Part shown: piece by piece, positions 43,856-52,898 of the stretch
How positions within the stretch are numbered: position 1 is the first letter of the stretch
How the letters are laid out: every line of letters begins with the position of its first letter
Origin: Paraburkholderia agricolaris
GTDB lineage: Bacteria; Pseudomonadota; Gammaproteobacteria; Burkholderiales; Burkholderiaceae
Length of the DNA stretch: 64,000 nt
Direction: 5' to 3'
Assembly (NCBI RefSeq): GCF_009455635.1
Contig: NZ_QPER01000001.1
Span: forward strand, 1,860,001-1,924,000
Translations under genes and position numbers: made by a program
The notes under the pieces: model-generated
What the model was told of the DNA's origin: nothing
What the model saw: only the letters and a program-made list of their open reading frames with translations
Database searches by the model: none

Positions 43856-44749
43856 ATGATTCACCCGAATAAAACCTACAGGCTGGGCGACGTGACTGTC
43901 ACCAGGATCGACGAAATGCGCCTGAACGTCGCGACGCCCGCTTTTCTTTACCCGGGCTGGGACCCTGCTGAACTTGATCCCAATCTGCACTGGCTGACAC
44001 CACGCAACATGGATGAGGCAACCGGAAACCTGATCCAGAGCGTCCACACGTGGCTGGTCCGCACGCGGCACCACACGATCCTGATCGATACCGCCTCGGG
44101 TAACGACAAGGAGCGGCCAGGCAATCCGATCTTTCACCATCTGAACACGCCATATCTGCAACGACTCGCTGCCGCCGGTGTGCAACCGGAAGACGTTGAC
44201 TATGTGCTGCACACGCACCTGCACGTCGACCACTGCGGATGGAATACCCGGCTTGTCGACGGTCGTTGGATACCAACGTTTCCCAACGCGCAGCATGTGT
44301 TCGCAAGGGCGGAGGAGGACTACTACAGCAGCCCGGCGAGTCATAACGAAGTCAACGTGCCAAGCTTTGGCGTCTTCGAAGATAGCGTCGCGCCGATCGT
44401 CGCTGCCGGGCAAGCCGAGCGCATCGACAACGAAGGCGGTGAATATCTCGACAACTTCACGTTCCGTCCGACCAAAGGCCACAGCATCGGCCACATGTCG
44501 ATTGAGCTGCGCTCCAGCGGGCAGCAGGCTCTCTTTACCGGGGACGTTATGCATCATCCACTGCAGGTAGTGCGTCCTGACTGGAACTCGGTCTTTTGCG
44601 AATGGCAGGACGATGCGCGAGTCTCGCGTCGCTGGGTGCTCGAGCAAGGCGCTGAGCGCAATCTGCTTTTGTTCACCCCGCACTTTGCAGAGACGTCAGC
44701 GGGCTACGTTACGCGTCAGGGCGATCGCTTCGCCTGGCGCTACGAGTAA
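43856..44749 (+). CDS. Metallo-beta-lactamase fold hydrolase (lactonase-like)
   Basis: This 297-residue MBL-fold enzyme has the zinc motif HTHLHVDH (119-126), a further Asp in LFTGDVMHH and a His in KGHSIGHMS. The domain order resembles quorum-quenching or other lactonases and ester hydrolases (AHL lactonase AiiA-like group), but with a longer N-terminus. It has no signal peptide. It is 19 bases before an alpha/beta hydrolase gene with which it forms an operon. The role could be lactone or ester hydrolysis in a catabolic route. Confidence 0.85.
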   Translation: MIHPNKTYRLGDVTVTRIDEMRLNVATPAFLYPGWDPAELDPNLHWLTPRNMDEATGNLIQSVHTWLVRTRHHTILIDTASGNDKERPGNPIFHHLNTPYLQRLAAAGVQPEDVDYVLHTHLHVDHCGWNTRLVDGRWIPTFPNAQHVFARAEEDYYSSPASHNEVNVPSFGVFEDSVAPIVAAGQAERIDNEGGEYLDNFTFRPTKGHSIGHMSIELRSSGQQALFTGDVMHHPLQVVRPDWNSVFCEWQDDARVSRRWVLEQGAERNLLLFTPHFAETSAGYVTRQGDRFAWRYE

Positions 44750-44768
44750 TGGTCAGGAGCTTCACATC

Positions 44769-45767
44769 ATGAGTCAGAATATCGTGGTAAATGGAACGGA
44801 GCTCGTCTTCGAGGAGTCGCGCGTACAGACCGGTACGCCCGGCATCGACCTTTACGTGCGCAACAAGCGTCCAGCATCGCTGAGCACGTTCACGCCCGAA
44901 CGCACTATCGTAATGGTTCACGGCGCGACCTTTTCATCGGGAAGTCTTTACGACGTTCCGTTCAACGGGATGTCGTACGTCGACTACCTCGCGGCGGCGG
45001 GATACGACGTCTATGCGCTGGATGTGCGCGGCTACGGGCATTCGGCTCGTCCGCCTGAAATGGAACAGCCCTCAGACCAGAGTCCGCCGCTGGTCAACAC
45101 AGACACGGGTGTGGCCGACCTCGGTGCCGTGGTGAAGCACGTTCTCCAACAACGGGGACTGAAGAAAGTCTGCATCTTCGGCATGTCCTGGGGTGGCACC
45201 GTCGCGGGTGCCTACACGAGTCGCAACAACGACAAGGTCCACAAGCTGGTTCTGCTAGCGCCGCAGTGGCTTAGTGATAAACCGATCCCGATTGATGCGG
45301 GCGGACCGCTCGGCGCCTGGCGGCTGGTTCCCGTGCGCGAGAGTAAGGCGCGCTGGCTTTCCACCGCACCGGAGTATGCCCGCGCCGGCCTGGTGCCGGA
45401 AGGCTGGTTCGAGCAATGGGCCGATTTCACGCTTGCCGAGGATCCGTGGAGTCGGGAACGGGCGCCGAATCAGCTTCGCGCAAGCAATGGGCCGATCCAG
45501 GATATTCGTGACTACTGGCGCGCAGGACGCAAGTATTACGAGCCCGCCGACATCCGGGTGCCGGTACTGCTCGTCCACGGCGAGTGGGACATCGACGTGC
45601 CGATCGACCTGGCACAGGCATTGTTCCTGGAACTGAAGAGCGCACCGTATCGTCAGTGGGTTGAGATCGGTGAAGCCACTCACCTTGTTCTACTCGAAAA
45701 GAATCGCTTGCTCGCATTTCAGGCGATCAGGGATTTTTATGATCACGCGTTCCGGGGGGAAACCTGA
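44769..45767 (+). CDS. Alpha/beta hydrolase
   Basis: This 332-residue alpha/beta hydrolase has VHGATFSSGS at the oxyanion position, the nucleophile elbow GMSWGG (Ser140) and a late His in GEATHLVLLEK. The acid residue is probably in HGEWDIDVP. The start at ATG 44769 follows CAGGAG; an upstream open extension into the MBL gene is ignored. It is cotranscribed with the MBL-fold hydrolase. C-C hydrolase or esterase activity is possible. Confidence 0.86.
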   Translation: MSQNIVVNGTELVFEESRVQTGTPGIDLYVRNKRPASLSTFTPERTIVMVHGATFSSGSLYDVPFNGMSYVDYLAAAGYDVYALDVRGYGHSARPPEMEQPSDQSPPLVNTDTGVADLGAVVKHVLQQRGLKKVCIFGMSWGGTVAGAYTSRNNDKVHKLVLLAPQWLSDKPIPIDAGGPLGAWRLVPVRESKARWLSTAPEYARAGLVPEGWFEQWADFTLAEDPWSRERAPNQLRASNGPIQDIRDYWRAGRKYYEPADIRVPVLLVHGEWDIDVPIDLAQALFLELKSAPYRQWVEIGEATHLVLLEKNRLLAFQAIRDFYDHAFRGET

Positions 45768-45876
45768 AAGCGGTCTCTGGTGTGTCAGGGAGGTCACGGA
45801 CCGGTTTCATAAAATAAGGATACCAAATATTTCCCGAGCGGATTAGCGCGGGCGTGCCCCATTTCGCGGGTCAGCG

Positions 45877-46779
45877 TCACCCGCTCATCGCCCCCAATAC
45901 GCCCATGATTTCCTCGGCAAGCAGCAAGCTCGCAAGACCGTGTCCGACTTTTTCGCGTCGAACGAGGGAGAGGACGTTCCTGCTAAAGACGCGGTCGCGA
46001 ATCTGTCGGTAAGTGAGAATCTCCTGGCGGTGCTCCTCCGCGATGTCGAACTTGCTGAGAAATGCGATGCTTTCACTCGCGGCGGCGAGGCGTTTCATCG
46101 TTTCGATCGAGTTCGTTCGAAAAGCCGGCTCGACACTGAGTCCCGCTTCCACAAAAGTATCCGCGACGATGCCGTGCATAAGCATGGATCGGTCGGCGAA
46201 AATGAGCGGATAAGAGGTGCAGTAGGCGAGCGGTATGGATTCCATGCGCGCCAATGCATGGCTCGGTGCGATCACCGCACCGAGGCGCGTGTCCATCTCC
46301 CAAAGGATCTCGAGCTGAGGCGACGCCGCCAGGTTGAAGCCCAGGCCCACATCGGCTTCACCGCTGACAAGCGCGTCCAGGATTTCGCGCCCCGACATCG
46401 CCCTGATCGAGATCTTGATATGAGGGTGGTGCGCGCAGAAACTTGCTGCTGCCGTGGAGGCGATTCCGCTGGCCAGTCCGGTCACGGTGGCAATGATCAC
46501 CTCGCCCTTCTGCAGCGTCTTGAGGTCGCGTATCTCGGCTTCGACCTGGCGGTATTCCAGAATGGTTCTGCGCACATGGGCGAGCAGGATTTCTCCTGCC
46601 GGCGTGGGTCGCAGCCCGCGCGGCAGGCGTTCGAACAGCGGTTCGCCGATTTCCTCTTCAAGAAGCAACAGATGCTTGTTGATGGCAGAAGGGGCAATGT
46701 GGAGCTTTTCGCCGGCACCGCGAATCGAACCGGAACGCGCAACCTCGTCGAGGTAGCGCAGCAATCTTGAATGGAGCAT
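45877..46779 (-). CDS. LysR-type regulator
   Basis: This 300-residue LTTR begins MLHSRLLRYLDEVARSGSIR. The HTH contains GAGEKLHIAPSAINKHLLLL and the effector domain starts near residue 90. An upstream open extension to 46995 is not family-like. It is divergent from the amidohydrolase at 47055 over 275 bases that contain two direct copies of GTCGATCAG, so it probably controls that gene and the membrane protein after it. Confidence 0.9.
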   Translation of the reverse strand: MLHSRLLRYLDEVARSGSIRGAGEKLHIAPSAINKHLLLLEEEIGEPLFERLPRGLRPTPAGEILLAHVRRTILEYRQVEAEIRDLKTLQKGEVIIATVTGLASGIASTAAASFCAHHPHIKISIRAMSGREILDALVSGEADVGLGFNLAASPQLEILWEMDTRLGAVIAPSHALARMESIPLAYCTSYPLIFADRSMLMHGIVADTFVEAGLSVEPAFRTNSIETMKRLAAASESIAFLSKFDIAEEHRQEILTYRQIRDRVFSRNVLSLVRREKVGHGLASLLLAEEIMGVLGAMSG

Positions 46780-46935
46780 GGTCGGCTGCCTCTCTGGTCG
46801 GTCGCCTGTCTCTCTCGGGTCGGCATAGCGTACTCGAAAAGTGCACACTCCGTGCAAAAAACACTTCTTTTTAGAAACACTCACTTCAGTCTTAATTGCA
46901 TCAGTCGCGTTGGTTGGCGATTGGATGAGAAAGAG

Positions 46936-46959
46936 GTCGATCAGCAGGCTGTCGATCAG
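46936..46959. repeat. Direct repeat in LysR/amidohydrolase promoter region
   Basis: GTCGATCAG occurs at 46936-46944 and 46951-46959, 15 bases apart start to start (about one and a half helical turns). It lies about 100 bases upstream of the amidohydrolase start and may be bound by the divergent LysR. Confidence 0.4.
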
Positions 46960-47054
46960 TCCCTCCATAAATATGTCCGCATCTACGCTGGTCAATTTGT
47001 TCGTTGCGGCGCAGCAAGAAGCAGACTCAACTAATTAATGAAAGTGAGACAACC

Positions 47055-48824
47055 ATGTATCAAGAAGTCAGCGAGAGAAACGTCGCAGCACCGGGGCAAC
47101 ATGGCAACGCCAGTGCCCACTACGATCAGGTGAGAGCGATTTTCGAAGTACTCAACGGAAGGAAGGAGGCTGATCTTCTTCTAAAGAATCTGAATATCCT
47201 CGACGTCCACAGCGAAACTGTCTATCAAGGTTCCATCCTCGTTTACGACAAGCGCATCGTCGCGTTGAATCCGGACGAAACGGCTATCAAGGTGCGTGAG
47301 GTTTTTGACGGCGAAGGTCTTTATGCCATTCCAGGGCTGATCGACGCTCACGTCCACTTCGATGCGCAATTGGCCCATCCGGCTGCGTTTGCCGAGGCCA
47401 TCGTCCCGTGCGGTACGACCACTATTTTCTCGGAGTGCCTCGATTTTGTGAGTGCGGCGGGCGCGGAAGCGGTGGAGGCAACCGGGCAATTGTTCAAGAA
47501 CCACGAACGTCTACCCTATCGGGTATACGCGTTTGCACCTGGAAAGAAAACTTCCGTGGCGGTCACCGACGCGCTGCTGAAGATGGATCCGGTGATTGGC
47601 CTGGGCGAACTCGCGCACCTGACCTACAGCGTGGGCAATGACGACGACTTCCGCAAATCGGCCTTGGGGCGCGCCAAGGGCGGTTTCATGAACACTCACT
47701 GGGGCGTGACCACGCTGTCGGACATGATGCTGAACTACATGCCCGCGATCGGCGCCTTCGCCAACCACGATGTCTGGAAGGAAGACGACATCGAGAAAAG
47801 CGTCCGCTACGGCCTTCAGACGCAAATCAAATTTGGCGTCGGCAGCAGCGAGGTGATTAAAATCATGCTGCGTGCGATTGTCAAACGTAAGTGGCCTGCC
47901 GAGAATTTTCAACTGTGCGCGGACAATATCTCGGTCGACCGCCTGTTGACCAAGGGGCATATGGACTGGATCGTTTCGCTATGCGCCGAAATGGGCATCG
48001 CACCGATCAAGGCGATCAAGATGGCGACGCTCTATACCGCGCGTGCATTCAGGATGGACAACAAATTCGGTTCGCTGACGCCAGGCCGGTTCGCGGATAT
48101 CGTGCTGACCGACAGCCTGTCGAAGATCAATCCGCGTTTTGTCTTCAAGGACGGCGAACTGGTCGCCAAGGATCGCAAGCTGTTGAAGCACGCCGACATC
48201 GACTACTCCGGCATGGTGAAAAAGCCGGTTCCAGGCCTCGGCGATCTGACGCCGGAACAACTGGACCTTGTGCCACTGGAAATCTCGGCGGACGGCAAGC
48301 AGGCAAAGGTGTACCTGTTCGACGTCTACGGCCGGGGCCACGAAAAGTTCTATCAGGAAGTGTGGGTGCCGTTGCGGGACGGCAAAGTCGTCACGGAAGT
48401 AGGGGGCGTCAAGCTCAACCGGATTTCGATCGTGCAGCGCTATACCGACGGCAAGCGCCATGTGGTCAACGGTCTGTTCAAGGGCGTTTATGTCGATCGC
48501 GGTGCCGTGGCAACGTTTTGGCCTGCGCCCAAAGCCTACTTCGTTGCGGTCGGACAGGATAGCGCAGAAATGTGCCACTGCCTCCAGCGGGTCGACACCT
48601 ATGCGGGCGGTTGTGTCGTCACCGACAACAAGGAAGTCAAGGCGGTGCTGCCCCTCGACATCTATGGCGTCCAGGCCAACATGAACCTTTCCGAGTTGCT
48701 CAGCGCGACCCGTGCCGTCGACGCCGCGTTGGAGGCGATGGGCAATCGCAATGAAGGCGAGCCTGTAGTGAACAAGCTTTTGACCTTGTTCATCTCTCTT
48801 GACCGGTTCGGTTTCATGGTTTGA
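47055..48824 (+). CDS. Adenine deaminase-like amidohydrolase
   Basis: This 589-residue amidohydrolase has the Ade architecture. An N-terminal beta-sandwich strand region (LLLKNLNILDVHSETVYQGS) is followed by the metal motif LIDAHVHF (H99, H101), a barrel with conserved ELAHLTYSVG, the C-terminal DNKFGSLTPGRFADIVL, and a last domain of about 170 residues. It is close to bacterial adenine deaminases, but the Glu-rich MNE-type metal region differs (GELAH). The substrate may be a different purine or cyclic amide. The ATG at 47055 is chosen because family similarity begins soon after; GAAAGTGAG precedes it. It is followed by a YczE-like membrane protein. Confidence 0.82.
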   Translation: MYQEVSERNVAAPGQHGNASAHYDQVRAIFEVLNGRKEADLLLKNLNILDVHSETVYQGSILVYDKRIVALNPDETAIKVREVFDGEGLYAIPGLIDAHVHFDAQLAHPAAFAEAIVPCGTTTIFSECLDFVSAAGAEAVEATGQLFKNHERLPYRVYAFAPGKKTSVAVTDALLKMDPVIGLGELAHLTYSVGNDDDFRKSALGRAKGGFMNTHWGVTTLSDMMLNYMPAIGAFANHDVWKEDDIEKSVRYGLQTQIKFGVGSSEVIKIMLRAIVKRKWPAENFQLCADNISVDRLLTKGHMDWIVSLCAEMGIAPIKAIKMATLYTARAFRMDNKFGSLTPGRFADIVLTDSLSKINPRFVFKDGELVAKDRKLLKHADIDYSGMVKKPVPGLGDLTPEQLDLVPLEISADGKQAKVYLFDVYGRGHEKFYQEVWVPLRDGKVVTEVGGVKLNRISIVQRYTDGKRHVVNGLFKGVYVDRGAVATFWPAPKAYFVAVGQDSAEMCHCLQRVDTYAGGCVVTDNKEVKAVLPLDIYGVQANMNLSELLSATRAVDAALEAMGNRNEGEPVVNKLLTLFISLDRFGFMV

Positions 48825-49010
48825 CGCTAACGCCATAGGAGGAGAAGGCCGGTGGGTGCGCTAGATTCCCGCCGGCTACGTTGGCCCGATATGGAACCCG
48901 GCACGTTCACTCCGGCAATCACGGAAAACGCCTCACCATAGCGCGGTGTCCCATCATCAAGAAAAGCGAACAGCACCGCACAGAAGCAGGAATACAACCA
49001 AGGGGCAGTA

Positions 49011-49736
49011 ATGGCGCACCATGCAAGGGAAGCTGAAGTCATCGATACCGGGAGCCTTAAACGGCGCTGGATCACCTACATCATTGGTATTTACATACTG
49101 ACCATGGGTATCAGTCTGGCCATCAGGGCGGGCATAGGTATTTCGCCGCAAAGCAGTCTGACCCGAACGATGACCCTCGTGTACCCGCGTCTCAGCCAGG
49201 GCACGTACAACTTCATGCTTGAGTTGTTCATGCTGTTTCTGACTTATCTGGCCGCGCGGAAAGACTTCAAACTGAAGAATTTCGCCTCGCTGATTCCGGC
49301 GTTTGTGCTGGCCACGTGCCTGGATCTGAACCTGATGCTGACCAGGTCGATCGGTTTTCAGGACTATCTTCCGAAGTTCTTCCTGTTGGTTTTCGCAGAT
49401 GCATTGCTGGCTTTCGGCCTGTTCCTGATGATCCGGGCGAATCTCGTACTCATGCCGATCGACATGTTCGTCAATACGCTTTTCAAGCGCACGGGTTTGA
49501 GATGGGGGGACATCAAGACGAGCTTCGACTGCACGCTTCTGATCATTAGTGCAGTGATCGGTTTTGCCCTGCTGGGGGGCCCCAGGTTTATCCGCGAAGG
49601 CACGTTCATGAATGCCATTCTGGTGGGGCAGTACATCAAACTCTATTTCTTCCTGTTCCAGAAAATCAAAACTACGATCGCGTCGTATCACCGAAGATCG
49701 TTGGAGCAACAGTCCTACTCGCGTCAGCGCTTTTGA
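49011..49736 (+). CDS. YczE/YitT-like multipass membrane protein
   Basis: This 241-residue protein has about five or six hydrophobic segments (WITYIIGIYILTMGISLAIR first, then FMLELFMLFLTYLAAR and FFLLVFADALLAFGLFLMIR). GIGISPQSSL and MPIDMFVNTL resemble the YczE/DUF6198 group, whose transport role is poorly known. It lies 186 bases after the amidohydrolase on the same strand. It may be the importer or exporter of that enzyme's substrate. Confidence 0.75.
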   Translation: MAHHAREAEVIDTGSLKRRWITYIIGIYILTMGISLAIRAGIGISPQSSLTRTMTLVYPRLSQGTYNFMLELFMLFLTYLAARKDFKLKNFASLIPAFVLATCLDLNLMLTRSIGFQDYLPKFFLLVFADALLAFGLFLMIRANLVLMPIDMFVNTLFKRTGLRWGDIKTSFDCTLLIISAVIGFALLGGPRFIREGTFMNAILVGQYIKLYFFLFQKIKTTIASYHRRSLEQQSYSRQRF

Positions 49737-50045
49737 ATCAAGGAGATTGCCAGCGCGTGAATCGATGGCAATCGTCCAGATTTGCGTGTCGCGGCAAAGT
49801 CGACGCTACGCACTTGCCAACGCGGGATTTATCAAGTGCGGCGCTCGAGGTAATCGATTGTCTGTGATCGCGTGATCGCCAGCCGGCCGCATCCGCCGCG
49901 CTTCCGCATTTGATTTGCAGCCTGACCACAGGGCCCGATCCCGGCCTCAAGTACAAGTTGCGCCCCGCAATTACCACTGGCTTCGAGACGTCAATCACGA
50001 CGTCGGCATCCACTCGTCATTTAAAAGAACGAAAGAGGTAATACC
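49737..50045. other. Intergenic region before porin
   Basis: These 309 bases hold no recognisable gene. The last 40 bases become AT-rich and contain AAAGAGGT, the ribosome site of the porin. Confidence 0.4.
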
Positions 50046-51128
50046 ATGTTTATAGCAAGTGCCCCCACTGCTTTGCTGAACAGAATCTATCGTGCTACTG
50101 CGATAATCGCCTTTATGCTGATAGGCGCTCACGCATACGCGCAATCGAGCGTGCAGCTGTATGGCATCGTCGATACATGGGTTGGGGTTCAGAAGTATCC
50201 CGGCAAAGCTGCTAGCTGGCAGGAAGGCGGCGGTGGTCTGTCTACTTCGTTCTGGGGCTTCGGTGGTCAGGAGGACCTGGGTGGCGGCTACAAGACGATC
50301 TTTGCTATCGAGGGATTCTTCCGTCCACAGAATGGCGCGTATGGTTCCTTCAACGGAGATCCGTTTTTCTCGCGTAACGCGTACGTCGGTCTCACTACAC
50401 CCTTAGGCACCGTAACGCTGGGACGCCAGAGCAGTCTGCTGTATTTGCAGGCATGTCAGTTCAATCCGTATTACGCCTCTTTCACGTTCTCGCCGACCAT
50501 CGTGCAGATGTATGCCGGCCTGGGTACTTATCCGGCGTACAAGACCGATCAGGGGATTGTCGGCGGGACCGCATGGAGCAATGCGGTGCAGTACGCCACT
50601 CCCGATCTGCACGGATTCGTCGGCCACGCAATCTACGCGTTCGGCGACAGCAGTTCGGGGAACGGTAGCAAACAGTATTCGCTGCAGGCCTCTTATCGAA
50701 ATGGTCCCTTTGCCGCCGGTGCCGTCTACCAGTACGCGAACTTTAACTCGACGGCCGGTGACCTGAATTCCTTGATTAAGGGCTTTCACAGTCAGACAGC
50801 GACCCAGCTCGCGGCTTCGTACGAGTTTTCGATTGCGAAGCTGTACGGCGAGTACACCTATACCGACAACAACGTCATCAACAAGGATTTCCACGTCAAC
50901 ATGTTCGAGGGCGGCGCGACAATCACCGTCGGAGTGGGCAAGATCCTGGCGTCGTATGCGTATTCGCGCGATTCCGGCGGACTGAACCAGACCCGTCAGA
51001 CCGCATCGCTGGGATACGACTATCCGCTCTCCAAACGTACCGACCTCTACGCCGTATATATGTACGACCATTTTGCCGGTTTGTCGTCTGGCGAGACGGC
51101 TGGAGTGGGGATGCGCGCGCGATTCTAG
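50046..51128 (+). CDS. Gram-negative trimeric porin (second copy)
   Basis: This 360-residue porin has a signal peptide ending AYA before QSSVQLYGIVDTWVGVQ. Typical features are GFGGQEDLGGGYKTIFAIEG and SRNAYVGLTTPLGTVTLGRQ, the strand SKRTDLYAVYMYD, and the C-terminal Phe of GMRARF. It is convergent with the tandem-HTH LysR, so it may serve either the upstream adenine-deaminase-like module or the gallate cassette. Confidence 0.92.
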   Translation: MFIASAPTALLNRIYRATAIIAFMLIGAHAYAQSSVQLYGIVDTWVGVQKYPGKAASWQEGGGGLSTSFWGFGGQEDLGGGYKTIFAIEGFFRPQNGAYGSFNGDPFFSRNAYVGLTTPLGTVTLGRQSSLLYLQACQFNPYYASFTFSPTIVQMYAGLGTYPAYKTDQGIVGGTAWSNAVQYATPDLHGFVGHAIYAFGDSSSGNGSKQYSLQASYRNGPFAAGAVYQYANFNSTAGDLNSLIKGFHSQTATQLAASYEFSIAKLYGEYTYTDNNVINKDFHVNMFEGGATITVGVGKILASYAYSRDSGGLNQTRQTASLGYDYPLSKRTDLYAVYMYDHFAGLSSGETAGVGMRARF

Positions 51129-51186
51129 GCATGCAGCACCGCCGTCAAGGTCGGCCGGCCCTCCGAGCGATTGCGTTGTGAACTGT

Positions 51187-52461
51187 TTAACGCGACAACA
51201 CCTGAGACTTCACGTGAGCCCCCGGCCCGCTGACCGTGCGCCCAGCGTCAACCACCGATAGACGAATCGCATCGATCAACGCTCGTGCGGCGGGAGACGG
51301 GTTGCCCGTCGAACGCGTGATCAGTCCGATGTCACGCCGGGTGTTGTGCAATTTGACATCGAGAACCGCTAATTGCCCTGACTGAATCTCCAGATGCAAC
51401 TGGTGGGCCGATACCGCAGCGATCATGTCCGTGTCGAGCAGCAAGCCGCGGATCACGGCAAGGTCAGCTGTCTCGACAGTCGGCATGGGCGGTTTCACTT
51501 TTATCCGCTTGAACTGCGCCTCGAAAAACGCACGCGCCGGTGCATTGCTGCGAGGCAGTACCCACTGCGCTTCTCGCAAATCGGTGATGGTCAACTCGGG
51601 CACGCGGGCGAGCGGATGATCGGGGCGCACCAGCAGCGCCATATCCGACGACATCAGGCGTTCGTTTTTCAAGCCGCTCAAGGCGTCATTGTCCCGCAGC
51701 GCGCCGAGGATAAAGTCGATATCTCCCGCACGTAGATCCGCGACCAGCGCTTCATAGGCGCTTTCGTTGGTGACGGTACACACGCCTGGATTCTCTTTGG
51801 TGATGCGCGCGATCGCTCTGGGCAAGATCAAGGTGCGTCCGAGTGGCAACGCGCCAACTGTCACCGTGCCCTGAATCTTGCCATGCGTTGCCGCGATATC
51901 GTCGGGTATATGCCTTAATTCGTTCAGCGCACGGCGCACGCGCAGCAGAAACGTTTCGCCTTCAGTCGTGAGCAGGATGCCACGTGGGCTGCGATGAAAT
52001 AACGTCAAACCGGCGCCGCTTTCCAGCACGCGAATTGCCGTGCTCACCGCCGGCTGACTGATGCCGAAGGTCCTGGCCGCGCTCGGCATGTGCCGATGGC
52101 GGGCGAGAGCGGCAAACAGCTGAAGCCGCCGTGTATTGAGCAGATAGGCGGGCAACGCGCCTTCCGTGGCAGGCCGGCGGCGCGCCTGCCTCGCCGAGCA
52201 CCACTGCGCGAGCTCTTCCAGTTCGGCAAAGATCCGCTCGCACCGCTTCAGAACGGCGCGGCCCACCGGGGTCGGCAGCATGCCCGAGGGACTGCGGTCG
52301 AATAACGGTTCGCCAAGCGCCGATTCCAGTTCCTGCACGGAACGAGTGACGGCGGACTGGGCGCGAAACAGCGCGGCGGCTGCACGCGTTGCGCTGCCCG
52401 TATCGGCTACGAGTCGGAACGCGCGCAGTTGCGACAGGTTGAGAAGTTCGTTGTTGCTCAT
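51187..52461 (-). CDS. LysR-type regulator with two tandem HTH domains
   Basis: This 424-residue protein is about 120 residues longer than a normal LTTR. It has two complete winged-HTH modules: residues about 9-67 (SATRAAAALFRAQSAVTRSV, then EPLFDRSPSGMLPTPVG) and about 110-168 (MPSAARTFGISQPAVSTAI, then LFHRSPRGILLTTEG). One effector domain follows from about residue 195. The Met at 52461 (MSNNELLNLSQLRAF) is the natural start; the open extension to 52692 is not family-like. It diverges from gallate dioxygenase, so it is probably the gallate regulator. The double DNA-binding domain may allow it to span unusual operators. Confidence 0.88.
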   Translation of the reverse strand: MSNNELLNLSQLRAFRLVADTGSATRAAAALFRAQSAVTRSVQELESALGEPLFDRSPSGMLPTPVGRAVLKRCERIFAELEELAQWCSARQARRRPATEGALPAYLLNTRRLQLFAALARHRHMPSAARTFGISQPAVSTAIRVLESGAGLTLFHRSPRGILLTTEGETFLLRVRRALNELRHIPDDIAATHGKIQGTVTVGALPLGRTLILPRAIARITKENPGVCTVTNESAYEALVADLRAGDIDFILGALRDNDALSGLKNERLMSSDMALLVRPDHPLARVPELTITDLREAQWVLPRSNAPARAFFEAQFKRIKVKPPMPTVETADLAVIRGLLLDTDMIAAVSAHQLHLEIQSGQLAVLDVKLHNTRRDIGLITRSTGNPSPAARALIDAIRLSVVDAGRTVSGPGAHVKSQVLSR

Positions 52462-52898
52462 GAATGACGGTCCTGCTGACAGACCTTGATGAGTGAGGCG
52501 AGCGTCAATCCCGGCCATTGCGCCGTACGGCTGTAGGGACCGGATTGCGAACTGGTTAATGAGGTATCTATTCCATTTATGGGCCAGGACGACTACGGAT
52601 GGGCGACCTGGATATCCTCTGGCCGCCTGGATTTCGGGGAATGCCTGATACACCGGGGGTTTCAGACCTTCGAAGCAGATGAAAACCGGCAAGAAGCCAC
52701 GCTGCGGACGGTATCACCGCTATCGAACGTGGTTTACCCTCGCCTTCCTGATATCCCCGTTAATCCCTATATTTGTATCGTAAAGCAGGCCCTATGGAAA
52801 GCATCACGGGCCGCAGGTTATTCGTAAGCATTTTTCCGGACTCGCCAGACGTGCGGTCTCGTCTGGCGGCTGAACGAGTTTATTTGAGGAGTAGTGGC
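52462..52898. other. Divergent promoter region, LysR / gallate dioxygenase
   Basis: These 437 bases hold no convincing gene. They must contain the gallate dioxygenase promoter and, probably, binding sites of the tandem-HTH LysR. An AT-rich stretch (CTATATTTGTATCGTAAAG, near 52770) is the best promoter candidate. I saw no perfect long inverted repeat. Confidence 0.4.
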
